Part shown: positions 9,994-21,540 of the stretch, in pieces | Numbering within the stretch: position 1 is the stretch's first letter | How the letters are laid out: the number at the start of each line of letters is the position of its first letter | NCBI GenBank assembly: GCA_035048495.1 | Contig: CM068543.1 | Location: forward strand, 24,355,751-24,419,750 | DNA: 64,000 bases | From: Euptelea pleiosperma | Lineage: Eukaryota > Streptophyta > Magnoliopsida > Ranunculales > Eupteleaceae | Direction: 5' to 3' | The notes under the pieces: generated by a model | Told to the model about the DNA's origin: nothing | Database searches by the model: none | What the model saw: only the letters and a program-made list of their open reading frames with translations | Made by a program: the position numbers and the translations under genes

Positions 9994-12424
9994 TCAAGTA
10001 TCTTTTCTAGAGCCTGACCCTTTGTAAAGCCGGGTTTGCCTGCTGCTAGAGAGCGTGTGATGCGTATGGGATGCCCTTTGCAACCCTTCCATCTCTTCTG
10101 CTGCAACCATGAAACCGTAAATTAGATCATGTAAATTCAAATTCAAATTCAAATTTAAAGTAGACTTGTTGTTTACGCGCCAAGGTTTAAAGGGGGCCGT
10201 TATAACGGTATGATGGACTGGGGGTGTTACTGTTTTTTCCGTTATAATGAAAAAAATGTTCAGGGGCAAAAACAGAATATAATGGAAAATAACGGCCGTT
10301 ATAACGAAAATAACTGCCGTTATTTTTTGGGTGTTTTAACGGTACATAACGTAACAGGGGAGGTCCGAATCTGTTATAACGGCCGTTATTTTCTTTATAA
10401 CGGCCATTTTTTAAACCATGATTTACGCTGTATAGATATGTGCGAGAAAAATCGAGTGGGAGTAAAATGAGTAGATTTTGGAAATTTTCAATCGAAACAT
10501 ATCTGCCTTCAAAATAATACATTATATTTCGATAAAAATTGATATTCTTGTCTAACATTTATCATTTATTCCAGAATATTCTATTCATTTTGGTCAACCT
10601 ATTTTTATTTTTACATTGCCCTCTGCACTTTGCGTTGATTCATGTTGAAATGGAAGGGTGCGTTTGATATGCGTGCAAATTGGGTGTGCAAAAATAGGTT
10701 TACGCATGCAATCGTTTCCCACGCATGTTTGGTACGCATGCATTCAATGATTTGCACATGCGCACGAGCAAATGAATGCTCACCATCTTTAGCAATTAAA
10801 AACCCATTTCACTCCCTGAGCAATCGTTTACACAACCTCCTTGTGCAAACAATTTGTATAAGGTACAAATTAAAATCTAATATTTTCTCAAATCATGCCT
10901 TATCTTTCCAAATTTTTTTTTTGAAATAATGGAAAAAGTGGCCTTGAGATTTAAATTTTAAAATTTGAAAATTTAAAAAACGAGAAAAATAGAAAAAAAA
11001 AATTAACGAAAAATAATGGCCCTTTTTTCACAATTTTTTTTTCAAAAAATAATAGTCGTTATTTTCGTTACAACAGAAAATAATGAAATTTTATTTTTTG
11101 ACCATTTTAACAGTACATAACGTAATGGGGGAGGTCCTAATCCGTTACAACAGCCGTTATTTTTGCCATAACGGATTCGGACCTCCCTCGTAACGTTATA
11201 TACCGTTAAAACGCTGAAAAAATATACCGAAAAATAACGACCATTATTTTCTGAAAAATTTTGTGAAAAAAAAATTTCCGTTATTTTTGTAATTGCCAAT
11301 TATTTTTCTATTTTTTTTTCATTTTTCGTTTTTGAAATTTGAAATTCATGTTCAACTATGTGGGGCCCACACATTTTTTGCTTTCCCAAGTGAGCATGCG
11401 CGTGAACCAAATGATAGTAAATATGAACCGTGCGTAAATTTTGAAACTTGCATATACAAAGTTAGTGCGAACCAAACACAAGAAAATAGTATGCACGCGC
11501 AAACCATTGCACGCGTAATGGTTTGCATGCATACCAAACAGACCTGAAGTGTTTCGGTGGTATAGTGCAAACATTTGTCTACTTAAAAATGTGAGTTTAA
11601 AATGATTGAAGTTCAAAAAATCGGAGTAAAAAAAAAATGGTAAAAAAGACGAGAACGCCAAAAGATCAATAAGAGAGGACTTTAGGTTTAATACTTTTTT
11701 AGTCCAAAAGTATGCACTCAGAAAAACGTATACATATATGTCCATATGCCCATAATGCATGTAGATTTGATGGTAATATAAGTATATTAGAAGCAAAACT
11801 ATATGATATTTCCTTTAAATCTAAGGCCGTGTTTGGTTTGTTGCACTGGGATGCAAATGCGCTGGCATTATAATCACTTACCACGATTTTTGAGCTGTAC
11901 ATGCTTGCATCTATTTTCTTAAAGAGTTTGCAAGGGCTTGGAAACCACTTGCGCGCAACTCATTTGCACGACCCAATCAATCACATGTAATCCCAAAACC
12001 GTGGCAAGTGGGTGCATTGCATCCGGTTTGCATTGAACCAAGAAGGGCCTAATAATTTCCAAAACTATTTATCATTTATCAAGTTTTTTTTTTCTTTTGG
12101 TAGTTAATTAAGCCTATTTTTAAAGAGATCAATAACTCGGTGAAGGCGGGTTTTGAACCCAGGTCTATGGTTTTATCACTCACAAACTTTACCAACTCAG
12201 CAAGTTGGCACCTTCCATTCATCAAGGTTTCCGAATGTTAAGGAATGATTTGTTAATCTTTCCTAAAATTATATATATATTCCTCAAACTTTACCTCTAA
12301 AATTGAAATATAAAAATAAATATTTCGTAGAAATTGGAAACAAACCTCCTACTTCGATCTCGGAGGGGATGAGGAGAATGGAAACCAAAAGGATGAAAAG
12401 GATAAGAAATGCCTTTGTAACCAT
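9994..12424 (-). CDS. small secreted-peptide-like gene, copy C (two exons, phase consistent)
   Basis: Exon 1: ATG at 12424 to 12346, 26 codons plus one nt (MVTKAFLILFILLVSILLIP...), a strong hydrophobic signal-peptide core, then donor GGAG|GTTTG. Exon 2: from 10100 after the conserved acceptor GGTTGCAG. With the phase set by exon 1 it stays open for 34 residues (AEEMEGLQ...GSRKDT) to a stop at 9994. The intron of about 2.2 kb holds a hAT MITE, a TIR element, a Tourist MITE and a SINE. A different, longer frame of exon 2 (to 9909) also exists, so the product is uncertain. The sequence before the acceptor (AATTTACGGTTTCATGGTTGCAG-like) matches copies A and B, the main proof of common origin. 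TATA box at 12473-12482. This is the only copy whose exon phases agree. Confidence 0.4.
10180..10421. mobile_element. hAT-type MITE (reference copy)
   Basis: Terminal inverted repeat CCAAGGTTTAAA...GGCC at the left and its inverse GGCC...TTTAAACCATGA at the right. Flanked by an 8-bp near-duplication, TTTACGCG (10172-10179) and TTTACGCT (10422-10429), the TSD length of hAT elements. The interior is rich in CCGTTATAACGG palindromes. Confidence 0.8.
10655..11545. mobile_element. TIR element with internal foldback, non-coding
   Basis: Left end AGGGTGCGTTTGATATGCGT, right end the approximate inverse ATGCATACCAAACAGACCT. Sub-terminal GCATGC/GCGTGC motifs are frequent at both ends. Inside, 10985-11310 is an inverted repeat of the hAT-MITE type sequence (CGGATTCGGACCTCCCTC facing GGGAGGTCCTAATCCGTTA). 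No TSD was identified. Open frames here follow from the palindromes. Confidence 0.6.
11825..12049. mobile_element. Tourist/Harbinger-like MITE
   Basis: Ends GGCCGTGTTTGG on the left and CCAAGAAGGGCC on the right, flanked by TAA at 11822-11824 and 12050-12052, the 3-bp TSD of PIF/Harbinger elements. 225 bp, no coding. Confidence 0.75.
12084..12215 (-). mobile_element. tRNA-derived SINE
   Basis: Minus strand: a tRNA-like head of 74 nt at 12212-12139 starts GGTGCCAACTTGC, has an A box (CTGAGTTGGTAAAG) and a T arm with B box (GGGTTCAAAACCC), and ends TTCACC. About 55 bp of body and an A-rich tail at 12093-12084 follow. Direct repeats flank it: CATTTATCAAG (12073-12083) and CATTCATCAAG (12216-12226), 10 of 11 matching. 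Head, tail and TSD together make a SINE rather than a tRNA gene; the acceptor stem pairs over only four bases. Confidence 0.8.
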
Positions 12425-12472
12425 CTTCTTGTGTTATTGTTTGGATGTCTTCGCTTATCTACCCTTCCACCT

Positions 12473-12482
12473 CTATTTATAG
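12473..12482 (-). promoter_or_regulatory. TATA box of gene copy C
   Basis: CTATAAATAG on the minus strand, 49 bp upstream of the copy C ATG. A (GA)n run lies further upstream at 12541-12562, followed by the family-specific upstream segment. Confidence 0.6.
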
Positions 12483-12726
12483 CTCTTTTCCTATGTGTAC
12501 GTATAGGATCATGTACGTGTGTAAGCGCATGTACACGTATGAGAGAGAGAGAGAGAGAGAGAGTTGTTGGTCCTCAAAATTCATACCTTACAGATCTCAA
12601 AGAATATCCAATGGTCTGGACCTAGGGACGACAATATTACAGTCAGGAGGATAGTGTGAGTTTCCTATCCATTATAATGGTATCTTGCACCAAACTTTTC
12701 CCGCTCTCTGGTTTCATGGGAAGAGT

Positions 12727-13787
12727 TGTTAGTGCAGACATTCCCGATTTATGTATCAGTAAATAATCAATCACTGAATCAAAAACTAAAGTTGCAATAT
12801 AACTACTAAATGAAATTAAACAAGTAATAAGAAGCGTACCCGGATAGTAGCAGATAGCCAACAGTTGATTGAAAATCTGAAACTGTAAAACAGAGATCAA
12901 ATAACTTATCGGTAAACAAATGGTTGAGGTACGCGCTGTCCTAAAGTAGATTTCGCCGCTGCACTTTGAGGGTGTTGCTGTCAGTTAGTCGGCGACTGCT
13001 CCCAGGATTCAATAGCCCACTGAAGGTAGGCAGCACTCCAAATCCTTCAGTCTATCGAACTTACAGTGGAACCTCAAAAAACTTTGCAGAAAATAGGATG
13101 AGAGAAGATTGTAATATTTGTTGTGTTCTTAGCCTCCTCTATGCCTCTCTTTATATAGGGATGAGGAGGTAGCCGTTTGGGTCTTATTAATGATCCGAAA
13201 CAGTCACAACTTTAATGTAATAAAATCTATGTCGGTTACAAAATATTTTGAATATTAAGCGTAAAATCATATGCGAAAACCAGCGGTTCAAATAATGTTT
13301 GGACTTTAAAGTCCATGTCCAAGTCCAAGGCCAAGTTCAAGTCCATGTCCATGTCGATGTCCAAAGACCAAAAACCAAAGTTTAAAGACCAAAGACTAGA
13401 GACCAAAGACCAAGGACCAAAGACCAAGGATCAAGGACCACGGACCATGCGAGCGCGCCGCGCGTGTATGTGTGATTAAAATATATTAGTTTGCATAGCT
13501 GTGCCCATTGGGCACAAAACTTGGGATGCTCAAGGGCTCCACCCTAATGGTTTCAAACTCATATATATAGGTAAGAGTGAGAGTTCTCACAACCAATGTG
13601 GGATAAAAGGTTTGTATGAAAAAACAAAAGACAACCAAAGATTTCCCTCCAAAATTTTAATTCAATCTTATAAAGTTTTGGCTCCAAAAATCAAAAACAA
13701 AAGATCTCCAAAGATCTTTCGTTAAAACCCCAAGAGGTCTTGGGTTCAAAACCCATTAGACCAAAAATCTAAAATTTTTAACTCACA
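12727..13787 (-). repeat. 3' LTR of copia-1 (1,061 bp)
   Basis: Starts TGTTAGTGCAGAC and ends AACTCACA on the plus strand. It contains about 566 bp missing from the other LTR, including a decayed minisatellite at 13310-13450 built from GTCCATGTCC- and GACCAAA-type units. Confidence 0.9.
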
Positions 13788-14482
13788 ATCCCCCACATGA
13801 ATAAAATTTTAAAAGTTGAGGTTAAATCAGAATTATCGTACATTAGCAAATATGTCTTTTGGACTTGAACCTTTACTTAGTGTAAGTCTATCGGGTTTAC
13901 TAGTTGTTCAGTGAACTTTATGTCTTGAATTGCCCAACTTTATATTGTAAATCGAGACAATAGACTACACACACAATATTTTCTATCCACTATATTGTTT
14001 TTACGGTTTTGCTCGTTTAGGCCATGAGCTAAATCCTAATTTTTCATGAATGCTCTAGAGAATCAGCCTAATTCTCATAGAAAGTGGCCCCACTTTCACA
14101 TTCAGATAGGTGATCTATAAAGAATGTCTGTCGCATCCCACTTGATAACCAAGCTATAAATTCATTAAATGTTAATACTCAACCTTATCTTTTGACAGGT
14201 AGCACTATTTACACCATAGGGATAAGAAAGAGTTAATCTCGGATATGGTGTTTCTCATGCAACACTCTTAATTAGTTTTCCCATTGAACCTAGATCTTGA
14301 GATCTCTAATCACATAGATTGGATTTCCATTAAGGTGTTTTACTCATTTTTAGGCTTTAAGCCCATCCCCCTCGATGTCATTTGAACTATCTCTTTGGTA
14401 AGTCCTTTCGTCAAAGGATCCACCAAGTTTTCTTTTGATCTTACAAAATCAATTGTTATGATACCATTTGAGAGTAGTTGTT

Positions 14483-15930
14483 TCACAGAGTTGTGTGTCC
14501 GACGAATATGTCTGGATTTATCATTATATTGATTGTTTTAGCCTTTGCTATCGCAGCTTGGCAATCACAGTGTATAGTTATTGCAGGTACTGACTTTGGC
14601 CATATTGGAATATCCACTAAAAAATTTCTAAGCCATTCGGCTTCTTCAACAACTTTGTCTAAAGTAATAAATTCTGATTCCATAGTGGATCGGGCAATGC
14701 AAGTTTGTTTTAAGGATTTCGAAGATATTGCAGCACCTCCTAAGGTGAATACATAGTCACTTGTGGATTTGGATTCCTTAAAATCTGATATCCAGTTAGC
14801 ATCACTATATCCTTCTGTACGGCAGGATACTTCAAATAGTATTAACTGTAATCTATTGTGTATTTTAAATATCTCAATACCCTAATAAGAGCTTCCCAGT
14901 GATCATGTCCTAGGTTGCTAGTATATCTACTAGGCCTACTTACCGCGTAAGCTATATCTGGTCTAGTACAACTCATTATGTACATTAGACTGCCTATTAT
15001 TCTGGAGTATTCAAGTTGAGATACTCCATCTCCTTTATTTTTCTTTAGATTATAGTTTATATCAAAATGTATTTTTAGAGGTGTTGAATCAAAATGATTA
15101 AATTTCTTTAATATTTTCTCAATGTAATGAGATTAGGATAGTTTAATCCCTCAGAGTTTCTTATTACTTTTACTCTTAAAATTACATCTGCTAGACCTAA
15201 GTCTTTCATGTCAAATTTATTATTTAACATTTTCTTAGTTGAATTAATTATGTTAATGTTTGTTCTCATTATTAACATATCGTCTAGACACTATCACATA
15301 AGAGTCTCTAACACTCTTCATATAAACGCATTTATCAGATTCATTTATTTTAAATCTATTTGAGATCATCACGTGATCAAATTTTTCATGTCATTGTTTT
15401 GGCTCTTGTTTTAATCTATATAAAATTTTTATTAATCTACAAACTTTATGTTCAAGTCCTAAGACTTCAAAACCTCCAAGTTGTTTAATGTATATTTTTT
15501 CTTCTAATTCTCCATTAAGGATAGCAGTTTTTACATCCATTTGATGTATTTCTAAGTTATAAATTATTGCTATAGCTATTAGTATTCTTATTGATGTTAT
15601 CATTGTTACAGGTGAATAGGTGTCAAAAAAGTCTATTCCTTATTTTTGTGTAAATCATTTAGCTACTAATCTAGCTTTATATTTTTCAATAGTTCCATCA
15701 GTTTAAGTTTCCTTTTAAATATCCATTTATAACCTATTGGTTTACAACCTTGAGGTAGATCGACTAGCTTCTAGGTGCTGTTATGCCTTATTGATTCTAT
15801 TTCACTGTTTAAAGCTTATTTCTAAAAAGAAACTTCAGGTGAGTTTATAGCTTGTGTATATGATTGATGTTCTTCTTCAGTGAAGAGTGTTATAAAATCA
15901 GGACCAAAGCTAGTTGCTCTTCTAGCCCTT
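14483..15930 (-). pseudogene. copia-1 reverse transcriptase and RNase H remnants
   Basis: Interrupted frames on the minus strand. RNase H shows [10 protein letters not shown]...[10 protein letters not shown] and a [11 protein letters not shown] motif (14483-14683). RT shows a QMDVKTAILNGELEE motif and the LYRLKQ-type sequence (15391-15603). Between and beyond them, copia RT sequence continues with stops in every frame. Not functional. Confidence 0.85.
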
Positions 15931-16178
15931 TTACTCTTTTTAGGTTCTATGTCTTCTTCTATAATTTCATTATGACTTGAAGCAATGTCTGGAGTTCTTA
16001 TTATTTATCTATCTTGAGACTTAGTTTTTAGTAGAAAGTTGGATTCAAAAAATTTAGCATCTTTGGATTCTATTATGGTGTTGTCATCAATACCATTAAC
16101 TTCAGATTTAATTACTAAAATCTATAAGCACTGTTGTTTAAAGCATACCCTATGAATACACAATTATAATTTTAGATC

Positions 16179-16996
16179 CTAGTTAGTTCTCTTAGGCCTG
16201 GGTATTGCCACTTTGGCTAAACACCCCCACACTTTTAAGTATTTGTAGGAAGGCTTTTTGCCATTCCAAAGTTCATAAGGTGTTTTATCTGATTTCTTAA
16301 AAGGTACTTTATTTAGTATATAACATGCAGTAAGGAGTGCTTCCCCCCACAAGTTCAATGGTAATCCTGAACTTATTAACATAGCATTTATCATGTCTTT
16401 TAATGTTTCATTTTTCCTTTTAGCCACTCCATTTTGTTGTGGTGAATAAGGTGCAGTTGTTTGGTGTATTATATCATTAAGTTCACAATATTCTGAGAAA
16501 TGGGTTGATTCAATTCATATTCACCTCCTCTATCTGATCTAAGAATTTTAATTCTTTCTCCTAGTTGATTTTCAACTTTTATTTTATAGATTTAAAATTT
16601 TTCTAAAGCCTCATCCTTGCTTCATCGCAAATACACTCTACAGTATTTTGTACAATCATCTATGAAAGTTAAGAAGTATTTCTTTCCACCTCTAGTTTGA
16701 GTATTTTTCAGATCATAGAGATCACTGTGAATTAACTCTAAAGGTTCTATGGATCTATCTATCCTTTTAAATGATTTCTTAGAATACTTAGATTCTATAC
16801 ATATCTCATATTTTTATTCTTTGTTAATAGTAGACTTCTGTATTAATTCTAAGTTCATAAGTTTTTGCAAAGAAGAGTAATTCACATGTCCTAGCCTATC
16901 ATGCCATAAATTAGAAGATTCAGCAGTATAAGCAGAAGTAGAAGCTTTATTCATTTCATCAACAGTTACATTCAGTTTAAAAAGCCCCTCAGACAT
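16179..16996 (-). pseudogene. copia-1 integrase remnant
   Basis: The GAG-pre-integrase zinc region (LWHDRLGHVNYSSLQKL) lies at 16814-16996. The integrase C-terminal core, with a NETLKDMI segment and LWGEALLTACYILNKVP, lies at 16179-16427. The frames are separated by stops and shifts. Confidence 0.85.
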
Positions 16997-17069
16997 ATAC
17001 CCCTTCCCAACAAAAGTCCCACTCTTGGTTATTACTACTATGTCAGACTTAAAGACAAGTTTAATTAAA

Positions 17070-18054
17070 TCATTTCTTACTCATTAAGGACCCAGAAACT
17101 AAGTTCTTGCGGATGTCTGGAACGTGCAGTACCTCATTCAGTGTCAGGACCTTTCCAGAAGTGAATTTCAGATTCACCTTTCCTTTACTCGTTACTGCAG
17201 ATGCAAACGAGTTTCCCATATAGAGTTGTTCTCCATTAACCACTTTCTCGTATGATGAGAAAACACTTCTGTCAACACATGTGTCTGGTGTCCCCAGTGT
17301 CCACTCGCCAATCCTTGACATTGTTGACCAGGTTGACTTCTGATACAACCGTAGAAAGATACTCAGTTTCAATTACATTAGCCTGTGTTGGACCCCTATG
17401 GTTTTTATTGTTACACTAGTCTTCCTATGCCAACAATCTAATGCTCTGTGTCCAATATTCCCACACACAAAGTAGCTCCCCTTCGACTTCTAGATATTCC
17501 CTTGTGGTTTATTGAACTTATCATTGTTCTTGAAAATTTTCTTCTGAAACTTCTGACCCGATTTGGGTTTTCGATTCTCATACTTCTTAGGTTCTTCTAC
17601 AATATTTGCTTTAGACACCATTGTCGAGGCTCCTACACTTTTATCTTTGTTTCTATTGTCTTCTTCGATACAAAGTTGAACAATCAGATCCTCCAGTGAC
17701 ATTTCCTTCTTCTTATGTTTAAGTTGATTCTTGAAATCTACCTATGTAGGTGCCACTTTCTATAATTGCAGCCACTTGAAATCCTTCATTAATATTCATT
17801 CTTTCCGCATGAATCTCATGTATTAAAATCTGTATTTCTTGAACTTGAAAAATTTCAGATTTACTATTTGACATCTTATAGTCCAAAAATCGTCCCACGA
17901 CAAATTTCTTAGACCCTGCATCTTCTGTTATGTACTTTTTGTCTAACTTTTTCCAAAGTTTCTTAGCAGTTCTTTGAGACGAGTAAACATCATAGAGTGT
18001 ATTATCTAGCCCATTTAAAATATGATTCCTACACAGGTAATTCAATTTTTTCAT
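17070..18054 (-). pseudogene. copia-1 gag and protease remnants
   Basis: Gag UBN2-type region at 17719-18054 (LWKKLDKKY, GRFLDYKMSNSKS, QVQEIQILIHEI), continuing at 17490-17702. Protease-derived sequence at 17070-17372 ([22 protein letters not shown]). Frames differ between pieces. Confidence 0.85.
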
Positions 18055-18284
18055 GCTTCTTTAACATCTTCTCTAGCAGGATTATTTTCATCTTCATTTA
18101 CTTTAGGTTCTTTTTCATTTAGTACAAATGCAACATTCAGAGTAGTGAGATAGAACATCATCTTCTGCTACCATCTCTTGAAGTTTTGTCTAGTAAATTT
18201 CTTTGATTTCTCAAGGTTAGTGTTTGATATATTGACTGTTACAGTAACATGGAATTGTCTAATCACACAATATCTGCTTTAGAT

Positions 18285-18779
18285 TGTTAATGCAGACGTT
18301 CCTAATTTATGTATCAGTAAATAATCAATCACCGAATCAGAAATATAACTACTACATGAAATTAAATAAGTAATAAGAAGCGTACCCGGACAATAGCAGA
18401 TAGCCAGCAGTTGATTGAGAATCAGAAATTGTAAAACATAGATCAGATATTTTATCAGTAAACAGATGGCTGAAGCACGCGTTGTACCCGCTGTCCTAAA
18501 GCAGATTTCGCCGCTACACTTTGAGGGTGTTGCTGTCAGTTAGTCGACGACTGCTCCTAGGATTCAACAGCCTACTGAAGGTAGGCAACACTCCAAATCC
18601 TTTAGTCTATCAAACTTACAGTGGAACCTCATAAAACTTTACAGAAAATAGGAAGAGAGAAGATTATAATATTTGTTGTGTTCTTACCCTCCTCTATGCC
18701 TCTCTTTATATAGGGATGAGGAGGTAGTTGTTTGGATTCAAAACCCATTAGACCAAAAATCCAAAACTATTAACTCACA
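18285..18779 (-). repeat. 5' LTR of copia-1 (495 bp, internally deleted)
   Basis: Matches 12727-13787 at both ends but jumps from GGAGGTAGTTGTTTGG straight to ATTCAAAACCCATTAG, omitting about 566 bp. In the long LTR the missing block is bounded by TTGGG on both sides, as expected for deletion between short repeats. Confidence 0.88.
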
Positions 18780-20176
18780 AGAGTCATTTAGTGAGTGAAA
18801 GTAGGTATTTTCCGCGTCGTTGGTTACGGAAACCCTAGATTCAACACAATTTGTAATTATCCGAGACTTTAATCCTGCAAAATATGAACTTTTGTATAGG
18901 GATTCGTGTCGGATGTCGATCCACACTCGGGGTTAGTTTGCGCAATTCAAGGACATAAAATGATGGAATTTGCTAGAGACTATGAAAAGGTGAGAATGGT
19001 GGGTAATCGGGGTTTTAAAACATCTTTTGTGATTGAGAAATCCATTATAACTTATTCAAAAATAAAGAACACTTAAGCAATAAAATCATGAAACAATTAT
19101 GCTAAAACATCCTTCATTCATTAGATTAAAAATGTCAAATTATAATAAAAGGAATTACATTGTAATGAACTAACTAGAAAGCCATCTTAGAGAAAGAACT
19201 GATAGAGAGATAAACAAACTAGAGGGAACTAGAGAAAAAAAATGTTAGACTATTTTAGAGAGAGAATGTACTAGATCTAAAGAGAGAAAGGGAGAGAGCG
19301 AAATTACTTCGTGTACTTACCTTGGGCAAGATCGGCCAATGGATGAGTGGTTACCCACGAGCTCGCCCATATGATTGTGCACGGAGTTTCAAGAGGGAAG
19401 TATCCGGAGTTGGTGGAGATCACGGCCCAGCCATGGAGAGTCACGCACCGGGGAGCTTTGAGTGGTGGTTAGTGACACCTTGGAGATATTCTCGGTTCAC
19501 GACATGCAGAGGAGTGGGCGGCAGAGACGCTTGCTGGTCTTCTTCTTGTTCTTCTTTTTTTTTTTTTCTGGTTTTCTTTTCTTTGAAAAATGAGAAGGAG
19601 AAGGGGGTAATAACGGTTGGGATTCGAGAGGGTTAGAGAGGAGATGGTGGCCGTGAGATGAGCGGCATCTTCCTCCAAATGCTGCTGACAGTGAAGAAGT
19701 TGCAGGCACGCCCGCAACTCGCGATGGAAACCACCAGAAATGGCAATGGAGATCGCCGGTTGAGAGAGGGTGATGGAGAACGTTATAACCGCCCTTTAGC
19801 TTGCTGGTTTTGCCTTTTGTGAGGTCGAAACAGCGAAAGAAAAAATATTAATCGAGAAGAGGTGATGAGCCATCGGTTGTGGAGGGTTTGGGGGTGAAGT
19901 AGCAGGTAGGAGGCGGTGGACGGTGCTGCGAGCCGAAGTTGCAGGCTGCAACTCCGGTAGAAGGCGTGACAAAGATGATGAAGAAGATGAAGGAAAGAAG
20001 AGAGAAAATGGGGCCAAAGAAGAGGGAATGATCCGCCAAGGTTTTGGGGAAGGAGAGGTGAAATAAGGAGGGGGATTAGGGTTTTGAAATTAGGGTTCGT
20101 CCCCCTCCTTCCCCCTTTTAAAGCTTCCCTATTTCCTTTAATGGAAATAGGGGGTTTTTGAAAAAAAAAAAATAAG

Positions 20177-20192
<16 letters not shown>

Positions 20193-20268
<76 letters not shown>
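20193..20268. repeat. (AT)38 microsatellite
   Basis: 76 bp of uninterrupted AT dinucleotides following an A-rich run, inside solo LTR A. The minus-strand open frame of Ile-Tyr repeats is an artefact of it. Confidence 0.97.
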
Positions 20269-20271
<3 letters not shown>

Positions 20272-20710
20272 AGTAAAACACTACTTTTTTATGGGGAATC
20301 TCCCCAATTAGTGGACCCCCCCATTTAATTAAAATTATTTTGAAATTCGCGGGGTCCACTAACTGGTCGGACAGCGGGTCGATGAAGATGGGCCCGGCTA
20401 CTGGCCCGCATGGATTGATGATGTCTATCGTCTCACAAGATGATGTGACAGACAGTCTGATGGCGATCGGATGGATGGTGACTTGATTGGGACCCAGATT
20501 AGTAGATCGATGGATTTAGAGAGATCCAACGGTCCGATTGAAGATCCAACGGTCTGATGGAAGATCCGACGGTCAGAAAGCTAAGGGAGATGAGATAGAG
20601 CTGATGGGCAGGAGTTCTGGGGTTAGGTCAGTAGATTCGAGGACCGAGAGATGAAGAGAGAGAGAGAATAAGGAGATATGAGAGAGAAAGTATCAGAAAA
20701 TAGAGATAAA

Positions 20711-20780
20711 AGCACTGGCGGAGGGTCTGGAACCCTGGTCTTCACTGTGACCATCATCACGCTTCTCCAGTAGAGTCGAC
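20711..20780 (-). other. tRNA-like sequence inside solo LTR A
   Basis: Minus strand: A-box-like TCTACTGGAGAAGCG, then a T-arm-like CCAGGGTTCCAGACCCTC at normal tRNA spacing. The homologous place in solo LTR C (32556-32628) has a better version. No CCA-ready acceptor stem, so a relic, not a tRNA gene. Confidence 0.55.
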
Positions 20781-21393
20781 CATCATTCTTTGCTGACTCA
20801 TGTGGTTTTAAACGCTTTGGTCCGTCTCTTGGTCATTGGCTCTCCTACTCTCTTCGTTCTTTTGGGCCGGCTTTTTGGTCCTCTTATTCAGCCCATATTT
20901 GGCCCATATCTTCTAGTCATAGCATGTGGGCTTTTTAAGCTTTGATAATGGGCTTTCATGATCGATTTGGGCCCACAAGTCTCGAGAATCGTCCCATCGG
21001 GGTTTCCTGCGACAGAAGAAGCGCGTAATGAGACTTTATCAGAACGGCTTAATATTTGGACTTCCGAAAATATGTTTAATACATGCAAATATACCATTTC
21101 GTCCAGAAAAGTGTGTTCTACGCAACAGAAGAGACTATTACGTAGAAAAGTAGGTAAATAGAGTATTTTACGTAGGAGAATGCAATAACGCTAAAAGGAT
21201 AATTGCTTAAAATAAGCACTTTTGAGCGAATATCAGTGAGACTTGATCAAGTCACATAAAACGTGTTCAAAGAGAATTCGATGTCGGGTGATTTATTATT
21301 AAACTCGTATTCAATTAAAAATTCAAAGGATGATTTATTATTCTAGAGTCTAGACAACCAATAATATACACATGTACATGCACATACACATAT

Positions 21394-21540
21394 ACCAACA
21401 AGTTCACGTTTGTTCTCGGCCATGGATCCCAAGAATCCAGCGGTGGTTTTGCTTTTGCAAAAGTGAATGCCAGCTCATCACTATTAATTACCATTTGATT
21501 CTCGAGATTCATGGCTGAGAACAAACGTGAACTTGTTGGT
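21394..21540. ncRNA. long hairpin, MIRNA- or siRNA-like (candidate)
   Basis: Two 44-nt arms, 21394-21437 (starts ACCAACAAGTTCACGTTTGT) and 21497-21540 (its inverse), pair with a perfect 24-bp run, two G-U pairs and two mismatches overall. They enclose a 59-nt loop. Length and pairing fit a plant MIRNA foldback. No TSD was found, so a tiny MITE remains possible. Expression cannot be judged from sequence. Confidence 0.55.

Larger units (their letters stand above)
12727..18779 (-). mobile_element. copia-1: full-length, inactive Ty1/copia element
   Basis: Bounded by TG...CA LTRs and a perfect 5-bp TSD, AGAGT, at 12722-12726 and 18780-18784. On the minus strand the order is 5' LTR (18779-18285), gag, protease, integrase, RT, RNase H, polypurine tract (GTGGGGGAT, next to 13787) and 3' LTR (13787-12727). 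That is copia order, integrase before RT. The coding frame is shattered by many stops and shifts. No canonical initiator-tRNA binding site is visible beside the 5' LTR. Confidence 0.92.
18796..21235 (+). mobile_element. solo LTR A, unnamed LTR family (2.4 kb)
   Basis: Starts TGAAAGTAGG, ends GAGCGAATATCA, with a perfect 5-bp TSD, GTGAG, at 18791-18795 and 21236-21240. No internal retrotransposon domain, so this is an LTR-LTR recombination product. It shares a conserved block near its start (GTGTCGGATGTCGATCCACA at about 18908) and its last 280 bp with copies B, C and D. GA-rich stretches and an (AT)38 microsatellite lie inside. Confidence 0.92.

Noticed and set aside
11356..11796. 146-codon minus-strand frame
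   Set aside because: Spans the border of the TIR element at 10655-11545 and plain AT-rich DNA; chance frame.
12139..12212. Functional tRNA gene
   Set aside because: Only four acceptor-stem pairs, an irregular anticodon arm, and an attached body, A tail and TSD; better called a SINE.
20138..20359. Minus-strand open frame with a long Ile-Tyr repeat
   Set aside because: Translation of the (AT)38 microsatellite and flanking poly-A; no independent coding signal.
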